Shown here: one piece after another, positions 25,330 through 32,705 of the stretch | How positions within the stretch are numbered: position 1 is the stretch's first letter | How the letters are laid out: the number at the start of each line of letters is the position of its first letter | From: JBFWWW01 sp050245975 | GTDB taxonomy: Bacteria > Pseudomonadota > Alphaproteobacteria > Rhizobiales > Hyphomicrobiaceae | NCBI GenBank assembly: GCA_050245975.1 | Contig: JBFWWW010000022.1 | Location: 1-34,273, forward strand | DNA: 34,273 nt | Direction: 5' to 3' | Notes under the pieces: model-generated | Seen by the model: only the letters and a program-made list of their open reading frames with translations | The model's database searches: none | Told to the model about the DNA's origin: nothing | Position numbers and translations under genes: made by a program

Positions 25330-26799
25330 ATGGCAGCGGTTCAGCAGACGATCGACCAGGTCAAGCGGATCGACGTCGATCAGTACAAGTATGGCTTCGA
25401 GACCGACATCGAGACGGTGCTGGCGCCGGCCGGCCTCAACGAGGATATCGTCCGCTTCATCTCCGAGAAGAAGGGCGAGCCGGCCTGGATGCTGGAGTGG
25501 CGGCTCGAGGCCTATCGGCGCTGGACGACCATGGAGGAGCCGACCTGGGCCAAGGTCCACTATCCCAAGATCGACTTCCAGGACCTGCACTACTACGCGG
25601 CGCCGAAGTCGACCGAGGGCCCCAAGAGCCTCGACGAGGTCGATCCGGAGCTGCTGCGCACCTACGAGAAGCTCGGCATCCCGCTCAAGGAGCGCGAGAT
25701 CCTGGCCGGCGTCAGCTCGCCCAGGGTGGCGGTCGATGCCGTGTTCGACAGCGTCTCGGTGGTGACGACGTTCAAGGCCGAGCTCGCCAAGGCGGGCGTC
25801 ATCTTCTGCTCCATCTCGGAAGCGCTGCGCGAGCATCCCGACCTGGTGCGCAAGTACCTGGGCTCCGTCGTGCCGCAGTCGGACAACTTCTACGCCGCGC
25901 TCAATTCGGCGGTGTTCTCCGACGGCTCCTTCGTGTTCGTGCCCAAGGGCGTGCGCTGCCCGATGGAGCTGTCGACCTATTTCCGCATCAACGAGAAGAA
26001 GACCGGGCAGTTCGAGCGCACGCTCATCATCGCCGAGGAAGGCGCCTACGTGTCCTACCTCGAGGGATGCACGGCGCCGATGCGCGACGAGCACCAGCTG
26101 CATGCGGCGGTGGTCGAGCTGATCGCGCTCGATGACGCCGAGATCAAGTATTCGACGGTGCAGAACTGGTATCCGGGCGACAAGGACGGCAAGGGCGGAA
26201 TCTACAACTTCGTCACCAAGCGCGGCGACTGCCGCGGCCGCAATGCCAAGATCAGCTGGACGCAGGTGGAGACGGGCTCGGCCATCACCTGGAAATATCC
26301 GAGCTGCATCCTGCGCGGTGACGGGTCGCGCGGCGAGTTCTATTCGATCGCCGTCTCGAACGGGCACCAGCAAGTCGACAGCGGCACCAAGATGGTCCAT
26401 CTCGGCAAGAACACGTCGAGCCGGATCATCTCGAAGGGCATTGCCGCCGGCTTCTCGCAGAACACGTACCGCGGTCTCGTGTCGGCACACCGCAAGGCCA
26501 CGAATGCCCGCAATTTCACCAATTGCGACAGCCTGTTGATCGGCGACAAGTGCGGCGCCCACACGGTGCCCTATATCGAGGCGAAGAATTCCTCCTCGCA
26601 CTTCGAGCATGAGGCCACAACCTCGAAGATCTCGGACGACAAGCTGTTCTATTGCCAGAGCCGCGGCCTGAGCGAGGAGGAAGCGGTGGCGCTGATCGTC
26701 AACGGCTTCGTGCGCGACGTGCTGCAGCAGTTGCCGATGGAGTTCATGGCCGAGACGCAGAAGCTGATCGGCATATCGCTTGAGGGCTCGGTCGGCTGA
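25330..26799 (+). CDS. sufB: Fe-S cluster assembly protein SufB
   Basis: Scaffold subunit of the SufBC2D complex, 489 residues, cytosolic. The family start DQYKYGFETDIETVLAPAGL and the beta-helix core are complete. C399 in NCDSLLIG matches E. coli SufB C405, which accepts persulfide sulfur; H427 and E428 in FEHEATTSKI match H433/E434 at the SufB-SufD interface where the cluster forms. The C-terminus SEEEAVALIVNGFVRDVL, the SufC-binding helices, is intact. ATG 25330 has an AG-rich ribosome site (GGAAGAAAGGG) and starts one base after the preceding stop; frames further upstream only overlap the desulfurase. It is followed by a 111-base gap, unusually long for this operon. Confidence 0.97.
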   Translation: MAAVQQTIDQVKRIDVDQYKYGFETDIETVLAPAGLNEDIVRFISEKKGEPAWMLEWRLEAYRRWTTMEEPTWAKVHYPKIDFQDLHYYAAPKSTEGPKSLDEVDPELLRTYEKLGIPLKEREILAGVSSPRVAVDAVFDSVSVVTTFKAELAKAGVIFCSISEALREHPDLVRKYLGSVVPQSDNFYAALNSAVFSDGSFVFVPKGVRCPMELSTYFRINEKKTGQFERTLIIAEEGAYVSYLEGCTAPMRDEHQLHAAVVELIALDDAEIKYSTVQNWYPGDKDGKGGIYNFVTKRGDCRGRNAKISWTQVETGSAITWKYPSCILRGDGSRGEFYSIAVSNGHQQVDSGTKMVHLGKNTSSRIISKGIAAGFSQNTYRGLVSAHRKATNARNFTNCDSLLIGDKCGAHTVPYIEAKNSSSHFEHEATTSKISDDKLFYCQSRGLSEEEAVALIVNGFVRDVLQQLPMEFMAETQKLIGISLEGSVG

Positions 26800-26846
26800 C
26801 GACCGGGGAAAAAGACGATGCCGCCCGGAGCCAACCCGGGGGTGAA

Positions 26847-26918
26847 ATGAGCGAAACGTCAGGGGGTCCAACTGCCATGCGGCATCGGACCGTTGTGAAG
26901 GAGACGGATTATGCGTGA
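26847..26918 (+). CDS. Possible 23-codon leader or micro-ORF
   Basis: ATG 26847, with GGGGGTG just upstream, encodes MSETSGGPTAMRHRTVVKETDYA and stops at 26916-26918, eight bases inside the next gene. It fills most of the 111-base gap after sufB. A small stem CCCGG/CCGGG lies just before it. It could couple translation into the next gene or be chance; there is no similarity I recognise. Confidence 0.2.
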   Translation: MSETSGGPTAMRHRTVVKETDYA

Positions 26919-27195
26919 TGCGGTCGAACTGGGCGGAAAGATCGTGACGGCGCGCCTGATGCGGGGTCTGGACGAAGGCGAGTGTCGCCGCCGCAATGCC
27001 CTCTCGCTGACCCGGCCCGGGCTGGCGCTCAGGCAGGGCGACGAGGTGCAGGTGGTCGAGACGTTCGGAACCGGCGAGGCGTTCCTGGTCGAGTTCCACG
27101 GCAAGGCCAAGGCGAAAGCCGACCAGTGCGAATGGATGGGCGTGCTGTATCCGACCGAAATCGAAGTGGTCGGCACCACTGCCGAAAAGCGTTGA
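26911..27195 (+). CDS. Unrecognised 94-residue protein encoded between sufB and sufC
   Basis: I do not recognise this protein. It is small, soluble and has no signal peptide or membrane helix. The middle (about 35-62) alternates Gly, Asp and Val as in an SH3-like beta barrel (RQGDEVQVVETFGTGEAFLVEF). Two cysteines, C24 and C73 (DQCEWMGVLYP), could bind metal or sulfur. The ATG at 26911 has a strong AAGGAGA seven bases upstream, so it is almost certainly translated. It lies in line with the suf genes, 111 bases after sufB and 41 before sufC, which suggests a role in Fe-S assembly or its control. I infer this from position only. Confidence 0.8.
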   Translation: MRDAVELGGKIVTARLMRGLDEGECRRRNALSLTRPGLALRQGDEVQVVETFGTGEAFLVEFHGKAKAKADQCEWMGVLYPTEIEVVGTTAEKR

Positions 27196-27236
27196 GCCGG
27201 CGCGGCCGCGCCGGACTATTGGAGACGATGTGAGCA

Positions 27237-27992
27237 ATGCTTGAAATAAAGAACCTGCACGCGCGGATCGCGGAGGACGGCAAGGAAATCCTGAAAGGGG
27301 TGAACCTGACCGTCCCCCGCGGCGAAGTGCACGCGATCATGGGCCCGAACGGCTCGGGCAAGTCGACGCTGGCCTATGTGCTGGCCGGGCGCGACGGCTA
27401 CGAGGTGACCGGCGGCGACATCCTCTGGAACGGCGAATCCATCGTCGAGATGGAGCCGGACGAGCGGGCCGCGAAGGGCGTCTTCCTGGCCTTCCAGTAT
27501 CCGATGGAAATCCCGGGCGTCGCGACCATGACGTTCCTGCGCACCGCGCTCAACGCGCTGCGCAAGAAGCGGGGCCAGGCGGAGCTGACGACGCCGGAAT
27601 TCCTGAAGACGGTGCGGGCGCGTGCCCAAGCGCTGGGCGTCAACGACGAGATGCTGAAGCGGCCGCTCAACGTCGGGTTCTCGGGCGGCGAGAAGAAGCG
27701 CATGGAAATTCTGCAGATGGCCATGCTCGAGCCGACGCTGTGCGTGCTCGACGAGACCGACTCCGGTCTCGACATCGACGCCATCCGTATCGTTTCGGAG
27801 GGCGCCAACGCGCTGCGGAGCAAGGAGCGCGCGATGCTGGTCATCACGCACTACCAGCGCCTCTTGAACTATATCGTCCCGGACAAGGTGCACGTGCTGT
27901 CGCACGGCCGCATCCAGAAGACGGGCGGCAAGGAGCTGGCGCTCGAGCTGGAGAAAACAGGCTACGCCGGGTTTGCGGACAAGGCGGCCTGA
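27237..27992 (+). CDS. sufC: Fe-S cluster assembly ATPase SufC
   Basis: ABC-type ATPase of 251 residues that drives conformational change in SufBC2D; cytosolic, with no membrane partner. Walker A is GPNGSGKST (36-44, K42), the ABC signature is FSGGEKKRMEI (148-158), and Walker B is LCVLDETDSGLD (168-179) with catalytic E173 and the D-loop. The H-loop His is in VITHYQRLLNYI. EKKRMEILQMAMLEP is the SufC version of the signature helix. GGAGA lies about 11 bases before ATG 27237, slightly far; no better in-frame start exists. It is followed by sufD after 56 bases. Confidence 0.97.
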   Translation: MLEIKNLHARIAEDGKEILKGVNLTVPRGEVHAIMGPNGSGKSTLAYVLAGRDGYEVTGGDILWNGESIVEMEPDERAAKGVFLAFQYPMEIPGVATMTFLRTALNALRKKRGQAELTTPEFLKTVRARAQALGVNDEMLKRPLNVGFSGGEKKRMEILQMAMLEPTLCVLDETDSGLDIDAIRIVSEGANALRSKERAMLVITHYQRLLNYIVPDKVHVLSHGRIQKTGGKELALELEKTGYAGFADKAA

Positions 27993-28048
27993 CCCCAGTC
28001 GATTAGCGTCCCGCAAGGATCAATGACCGGCGCCCCGGAGGCGCAGAC

Positions 28049-29368
28049 ATGAACGTGGCACTCATCAAGACCAAGGCCGAGCAGGCTTTGACGGAGCAGT
28101 TCGAGACGGCGCGGGCGACCCTGCCGGGCGGCGAGGCGGTGGCCGAGCTGCGCGCGGCCGCGCTCGGCCGCTTCGCGGCAGCAGGCCTGCCGCACCGGCG
28201 CATCGAGGAGTGGAAGTACACTGACCTGCGCTCCTCCATCAAGGACGCGCTGCAGCCGGCCGCACCGGCTGCGGCGGTCGGCGCGAAAGACGTCGACGCC
28301 GCACTCGGCGGGCTGGCGGCGATCGACGCCACGCGCGTCGTGTTCGTCAACGGCCGGCACGACGCCGCGCTGTCGACGCGGCAGTCCGACGGGCTGGAGA
28401 TCGGGTCTCTCGGCGCCGCATTGAAGGAGGCGCCGGCCAAGGTTGCGTCCGCGCTGATGCAGACCGGCGCCGAGCTCGACGCCCTGCCGCTCGTCGCGCT
28501 CAATGCCGCCTACGTCACGGACGGCGCGATCTTGCGCATCGCGTCCAAGGCGCGGCTGTCGAAGCCGGTGCTGCTGGTGTTCCTGGACGCGGGCGGCGCG
28601 GCGCGGACGACGACGCGCAACGTCATCAGCATCGGCGCCGGGGCGGAAGCGACGGTCGTCGAGGTGCATGCAAAGCTCGCCGGTGCAGCCGACGGGCAGG
28701 CCAATACGCTGACGCAGACGGTCGTCGGCGACGCCGCGAACGTCGCGCATTTGAAGGTGACGCGCGCGGGAAACAGCGCGACGCATCTGGCAACCTGGAT
28801 CACCCGGCTCGGCAAGGACAGCGTCTATCGCGCCTTCCAGGCGACCAGCGGTTCGGGCCTCGTGCGCAACGAGACCTTCGCGACCTTCGACGGCGAGGGC
28901 GCCAAGCTCGACATATCGGGCGTGTTCCTCGCGCGCGGCCGCGAGCACATCGACACCACGCTGACGGTCGATCATGCCGTGCCGGGCTGCGAGAGCCGCG
29001 AGCTGTTCAAGGGCGTGCTGGCCGACCGCGGACGCGGCATCTTCCAGGGCAAGGTCATCGTGCGCCCCGATGCGCAGAAGACCGACGGCAAGCAGATGGC
29101 GCAGGCGCTGATGCTGTCGGAGGACGCCGAGTTCGACAGCAAGCCGGAGCTGGAGATCTATGCCGACGACGTCATCTGCGGCCACGGCTCGACGTCGGCG
29201 GAGATCGATGCCGACCTGCTGTTCTACATGCGCGCGCGCGGCATCCCGACCGAGGAGGCGCGTGCGCTGCTGATCGAGAGCTTCGTCGGCGAGGCGCTGG
29301 ACAAGATCGAGCACGAGGGCCTGCGCAAGGCGCTGATGGCCGAGGCACGGAGCTGGCTGGCGTCATGA
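28049..29368 (+). CDS. sufD: Fe-S cluster assembly protein SufD
   Basis: SufB paralogue and partner in SufBC2D, needed for iron acquisition by the scaffold; 439 residues. The N-terminal helical region has PHRRIEEWKYTDLRS (the family's EEWKYT motif), then a beta-helix core. C377 and H379 in VICGHGSTSAEID match the conserved Cys-x-His of E. coli SufD (H360). The C-terminal MRARGIPTEEARALLIESF carries the SufC-binding helices. GGAGG seven bases before ATG 28049 supports the start. The stop overlaps the sufS start by four bases (ATGA). Confidence 0.96.
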   Translation: MNVALIKTKAEQALTEQFETARATLPGGEAVAELRAAALGRFAAAGLPHRRIEEWKYTDLRSSIKDALQPAAPAAAVGAKDVDAALGGLAAIDATRVVFVNGRHDAALSTRQSDGLEIGSLGAALKEAPAKVASALMQTGAELDALPLVALNAAYVTDGAILRIASKARLSKPVLLVFLDAGGAARTTTRNVISIGAGAEATVVEVHAKLAGAADGQANTLTQTVVGDAANVAHLKVTRAGNSATHLATWITRLGKDSVYRAFQATSGSGLVRNETFATFDGEGAKLDISGVFLARGREHIDTTLTVDHAVPGCESRELFKGVLADRGRGIFQGKVIVRPDAQKTDGKQMAQALMLSEDAEFDSKPELEIYADDVICGHGSTSAEIDADLLFYMRARGIPTEEARALLIESFVGEALDKIEHEGLRKALMAEARSWLAS

Positions 29369-30612
29369 CGGTGATGGAGCGGCAGGGCCAGGGCGGCTAT
29401 GACGTGGACGCGATCCGCGCCGATTTCCCCATCCTCTACCGCGAGGTCTACGGCAAGCCGCTCGTCTATCTCGACAACGGCGCGTCGGCGCAGAAGCCGC
29501 GCCCGGTGCTCGACGCCATCGAGTACGCCTACAAGATGGAGTACGCGAACGTGCATCGCGGCCTCCACTACCTCTCCAATGCGGCGACATCGAAGTACGA
29601 GGAGGCGCGCGAGACGGTGCGCCGGTTCCTCAATGCGCCGACCGTGGAGGAGATCATCTTCACCCGCAATGCGACCGAGGCCATCAATCTCGTGGCGCAG
29701 TCGTTCGGCGGACTGGTGATCGAGCCGGGCGATGAAATCGTCCTCTCGATCATGGAGCATCACTCCAACATCGTGCCCTGGCATTTCCATCGCGAGCGGC
29801 GCGGCGCGGTGCTCAAGTGGGCGCCGATCGCCGACGACGGCACGTTCCTGCTCGACGAGTTCAAGAAGCTGCTGACGCCGCGCACCAAGATGGTGGCCGT
29901 CACGCACATGTCGAACGTGCTGGGCACCATCGTCCCGGTGCGCGAGGTCATCGCCGCCGCGCACGAGCGCGGCATCCCGGTGCTGCTCGACGGCAGCCAG
30001 GCGGCCGTGCACATGCCGGTCGACGTGCAGGCGCTCGACTGCGACTTCTACGTCTTCACCGGCCACAAGACCTACGGGCCGACCGGCATCGGCGCGCTCT
30101 ATGCCAAGCGGGCGCATCTCGACCGCATGCCGCCCTACATGGGCGGCGGCGAGATGATCGAGAGCGTGCACACGGACCGGATCACCTACGGCCAGCCGCC
30201 GCACAAGTTCGAGGCGGGAACGCCGCCCATCGTGCAGGCCATCGGCCTCGGCGCGGCGCTGACCTACATGATGCAGGTCGGGCGCGAGAAGATCGTCGAG
30301 CACGAGTCGGTGCTGAAGACCTACGCGCACGCGCGGCTCGGCGAGCTCAACTGGCTCAGGATCTACGGCACGGCGAAGAACAAGGGCAGCATCGTCTCCT
30401 TCGGCATCGACGGGCTGCACCCGCACGACATCTCGACGATCATCGACCGCTCGGGCGTTGCCGTGCGTGCCGGACACCACTGCGCGCAGCCGCTGATGGA
30501 GCGTCTCGGCGTGACCGCGACGTGCCGCGCGTCGTTCGCGATGTACAACACGAAGGCCGAGGTGGATGCGCTGGCCGAAGCGCTCATCAAGGCCCACGAC
30601 TTCTTCGGGTGA
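29365..30612 (+). CDS. sufS: Cysteine desulfurase SufS (class II)
   Basis: PLP enzyme of 415 residues, type II desulfurase that passes sulfur to SufB through a shuttle such as SufE or SufU. The PLP lysine is K235 in FTGHKTYGPTG. The catalytic Cys is C373 in RAGHHCAQPLMERLG, the short-loop class II site. LDNGASAQKP, RGLHYLSNAAT and HHSNIVPWH are all diagnostic of SufS/CsdA. The start is coupled to sufD by a 4-base overlap. No sufE or sufU is in the window, so the sulfur acceptor must be encoded elsewhere, or sulfur may pass to another carrier. It is followed at once by sufT. Confidence 0.97.
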   Translation: MTVMERQGQGGYDVDAIRADFPILYREVYGKPLVYLDNGASAQKPRPVLDAIEYAYKMEYANVHRGLHYLSNAATSKYEEARETVRRFLNAPTVEEIIFTRNATEAINLVAQSFGGLVIEPGDEIVLSIMEHHSNIVPWHFHRERRGAVLKWAPIADDGTFLLDEFKKLLTPRTKMVAVTHMSNVLGTIVPVREVIAAAHERGIPVLLDGSQAAVHMPVDVQALDCDFYVFTGHKTYGPTGIGALYAKRAHLDRMPPYMGGGEMIESVHTDRITYGQPPHKFEAGTPPIVQAIGLGAALTYMMQVGREKIVEHESVLKTYAHARLGELNWLRIYGTAKNKGSIVSFGIDGLHPHDISTIIDRSGVAVRAGHHCAQPLMERLGVTATCRASFAMYNTKAEVDALAEALIKAHDFFG

Positions 30613-30617
30613 GTGTG

Positions 30618-31085
30618 ATGGAAGCAAAGGTCCCAGGCGAGCGCGACCGGCTGGTCATCGAGAGCGAGGATGCCGCGCGCGGGCTCGCCGCTGCGGCGCC
30701 GGCCGCCGGAGCGACGCCGCCACCGACCGTGGCCGACGGCGGGACGCCGGTCGAGGGCTCGACGTTGTCGAAGGAGGAGCTGGAGCAGCTCACGGCCGAC
30801 ATCGTGGCGGCGCTGAAGACGGTCTATGACCCGGAGATCCCCGCCGACATCTACGAGCTGGGCCTGATCTACAAGATCGACATCTCGGACGAGCGCCACG
30901 TCACGGTCGACATGACGCTGACGGCGCCGGGGTGTCCGGTGGCCGGCGAGATGCCGATCTGGGTCGAGAATGCGGTGGCCTCTGTGCCCGGCATCCAGGG
31001 CGCCACCGTCAACCTGACGTTCGACCCGCCGTGGGATACCTCGCGCATGTCCGACGAGGCGCGGCTCGCCCTCAACATGTTCTGA
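30618..31085 (+). CDS. sufT: SufT / MIP18-family (DUF59) Fe-S maturation factor
   Basis: Protein of 155 residues. The first 50 are Ala/Pro/Thr-rich and probably disordered; the DUF59 domain follows with VYDPEIPADIYELGLIY (69-85) and TLTAPGCPVAGEMP (100-113), where C106 is the conserved Cys. Bacterial SufT helps mature Fe-S proteins, especially under high demand. ATG 30618 is chosen, with GGGTGAG just upstream. GTG 30609 would overlap the sufS stop in the GTGA manner and is a real alternative that adds three residues. It is the last suf gene here and converges with the HpaB-like gene seven bases away, with no hairpin terminator seen. Confidence 0.92.
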   Translation: MEAKVPGERDRLVIESEDAARGLAAAAPAAGATPPPTVADGGTPVEGSTLSKEELEQLTADIVAALKTVYDPEIPADIYELGLIYKIDISDERHVTVDMTLTAPGCPVAGEMPIWVENAVASVPGIQGATVNLTFDPPWDTSRMSDEARLALNMF

Positions 31086-31092
31086 GGCGCAT

Positions 31093-32628
31093 CTACTCGG
31101 CAGCATCCGACAGTTTCGGCGGCAGCGCCGGCACCTCGCAGCCCGTCGCGCAGCAGCGGCCGGGCTGCTTCGACACCTTGCGGCCGTCGGCCAGGATGCC
31201 GCGATCCAGCAGCTTGTCGACGATCTCCGCCTTCTCGCCGACGGGATAGTTGCGCCAGATCTCGCGCTTCATGGCCTCGGGGCTGCCGCCGCCGTGCAGC
31301 GAGATGAGCGAATACCAGCCGCCCGTATTGGAGGCCGTCAGGTCCTCGATGATGCGCGCCACCTCGAGACGGCTTGCGGCGGGAATGTCAGGCCGGCCGG
31401 CGAGCACGGCGCCGAGCGAGGCCGCCGTCTCGGGGTTGTGGTCCTCGTCGGGACCGGGAAGGGCGACGATGAGGCCGCCGGAAACGTAGTGGGCCAGGCG
31501 GTGCATGTCGTAGATCTGCGTCGCCATCAGCAGCTTGCCGATGTTGGAGAACACGGTGTCGGGCATCATCGTGCCCGAGCCGTCCTTCATGCCGTAGACG
31601 GAGGCCGCGACGCCGCAGGCGAAGAAGCCCTCGACGATCTTGATGAGGTCCACCATCGCGTCGCGCACGTGGCCGTGCTTGTCGGGATCGAGGCCGTTGG
31701 CTTCGATCATCAGCGCGCCGGCGCCGATCAGAAGGTCGCCGAAGCCGGCGCGGGCGGCGATGCAGGAGTGGCGGTGGTGGGTGGCATAGGAGGTGGTGAG
31801 ATAGCCGCCTTCCTCGTGCTGGCCGTCGATGAAGACGCGCTCCCAGGGCACGAACACGTCATCGAAGACGACGACGCCGGTGGATTGCCCGTAACGAGCG
31901 GAGAATTTGGCTGCCGCCTCGCCGGGCCGGCCGGCGGGGCGGGCGATGATGGTGACGCCCTCGGCATCGACCGGCACGGCGCAGGCGACGGCGAAGTCTT
32001 TCTCGTCGGCCGTCATGGTGCGGCACGGCAGGACGAGAAACTCGTGCACGTAGGGCGCGCTGGTGACGATGGCCTTGGTGCCGCGGATGACGAGCCCGTC
32101 CTTGCGGCGCTCGCTGACGTGGACGTAGCTGTCCCTGTTGGCTTGCGCGGCCGGGCGGCGGCTGCGGTCGCCCTTGGCATCCGTCATGGCGATGCCGATG
32201 GTGAGGTCGTTGTCCTGCGCGTGGTGCAGCCAGGCGAGGAAGCGCTGGTGCAGGTCGCCGCCGTGGACGGCATCCGCGCGGTGGGTCGCCTGGTAGATGG
32301 CATTGAAGCTGTCGTGCGCGAGATAGCGCTGGGCGCAGCCCGATTCGCGACAGATCAGCCGCACTGCTTCGAGCTTGTAGAGCAGGTCCGTCGACGTCTC
32401 GTTGGTGTGCAGCATGCGGTTGACGGTCTTGCCGGACGTTGCCTGCCGGGCCGTCATCAGCGCCCTGTGCTCGGGCTTGAGCGCGAAGTCGTAGCTGACG
32501 CCGATGGCGGCGATGCCGGGCGCCAGCAGCGGGCTGTCGGCCACGCTCTCGACGCGGGCGCCGTTGACGAACACGCGCGGCCTGGTGCGCCGGAGGCTGT
32601 CGCGATACTCCGCGGCCGACATCAGCAT
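31093..32628 (-). CDS. 4-hydroxyphenylacetate 3-hydroxylase / 4-hydroxybutyryl-CoA dehydratase superfamily protein
   Basis: Flavin-binding acyl-CoA-dehydrogenase-fold protein of 511 residues. From memory of the Clostridium AbfD sequence it is closer to that dehydratase than to HpaB: the start MLMSAAEYRDSLR, DSFNAIY, AMTDAKGDRS, VIRGTKA and VVVFDDVFVPWERVF all have counterparts. AbfD binds a 4Fe-4S cluster through C99, C103, H292 and C299. The aligned residues here are C98, Y102, H285 and A292, so two ligands are missing and a cluster is unlikely; C289 replaces AbfD Y296. The tail carries C492-C493-A-T-G-C497. It may be a flavin monooxygenase or a variant dehydratase; the substrate is unknown. 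AGGGAGA precedes ATG 32628. It is probably co-transcribed with the amidase gene upstream. Confidence 0.85.
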   Translation of the reverse strand: MLMSAAEYRDSLRRTRPRVFVNGARVESVADSPLLAPGIAAIGVSYDFALKPEHRALMTARQATSGKTVNRMLHTNETSTDLLYKLEAVRLICRESGCAQRYLAHDSFNAIYQATHRADAVHGGDLHQRFLAWLHHAQDNDLTIGIAMTDAKGDRSRRPAAQANRDSYVHVSERRKDGLVIRGTKAIVTSAPYVHEFLVLPCRTMTADEKDFAVACAVPVDAEGVTIIARPAGRPGEAAAKFSARYGQSTGVVVFDDVFVPWERVFIDGQHEEGGYLTTSYATHHRHSCIAARAGFGDLLIGAGALMIEANGLDPDKHGHVRDAMVDLIKIVEGFFACGVAASVYGMKDGSGTMMPDTVFSNIGKLLMATQIYDMHRLAHYVSGGLIVALPGPDEDHNPETAASLGAVLAGRPDIPAASRLEVARIIEDLTASNTGGWYSLISLHGGGSPEAMKREIWRNYPVGEKAEIVDKLLDRGILADGRKVSKQPGRCCATGCEVPALPPKLSDAAE

Positions 32629-32638
32629 GGGCGTCTCC

Positions 32639-32653
32639 CTGGAACCGTTCCAG
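32639..32653. promoter_or_regulatory. Perfect 7-1-7 palindrome at the ribosome site of the HpaB-like gene
   Basis: CTGGAAC, C, GTTCCAG. The palindrome lies in the 77-base gap after the amidase gene, starts 11 bases before the ATG and touches the Shine-Dalgarno AGGGAGA. As DNA it suits a dimeric repressor; as RNA it would form a hairpin that could mask the ribosome site. No regulator gene is adjacent in the window. Confidence 0.5.
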
Positions 32654-32705
32654 CATCAGCTTAGGCGAGTTCGCGAGGTGGTCAATTCGGATCGCGCCGG
32701 TCGAT

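Noticed and set aside
25171..27237. Minus-strand open frame of 688 codons across sufB
   Set aside because: Shadow of sufB and its neighbour; it would cover strong ribosome sites of real genes and has no domain.
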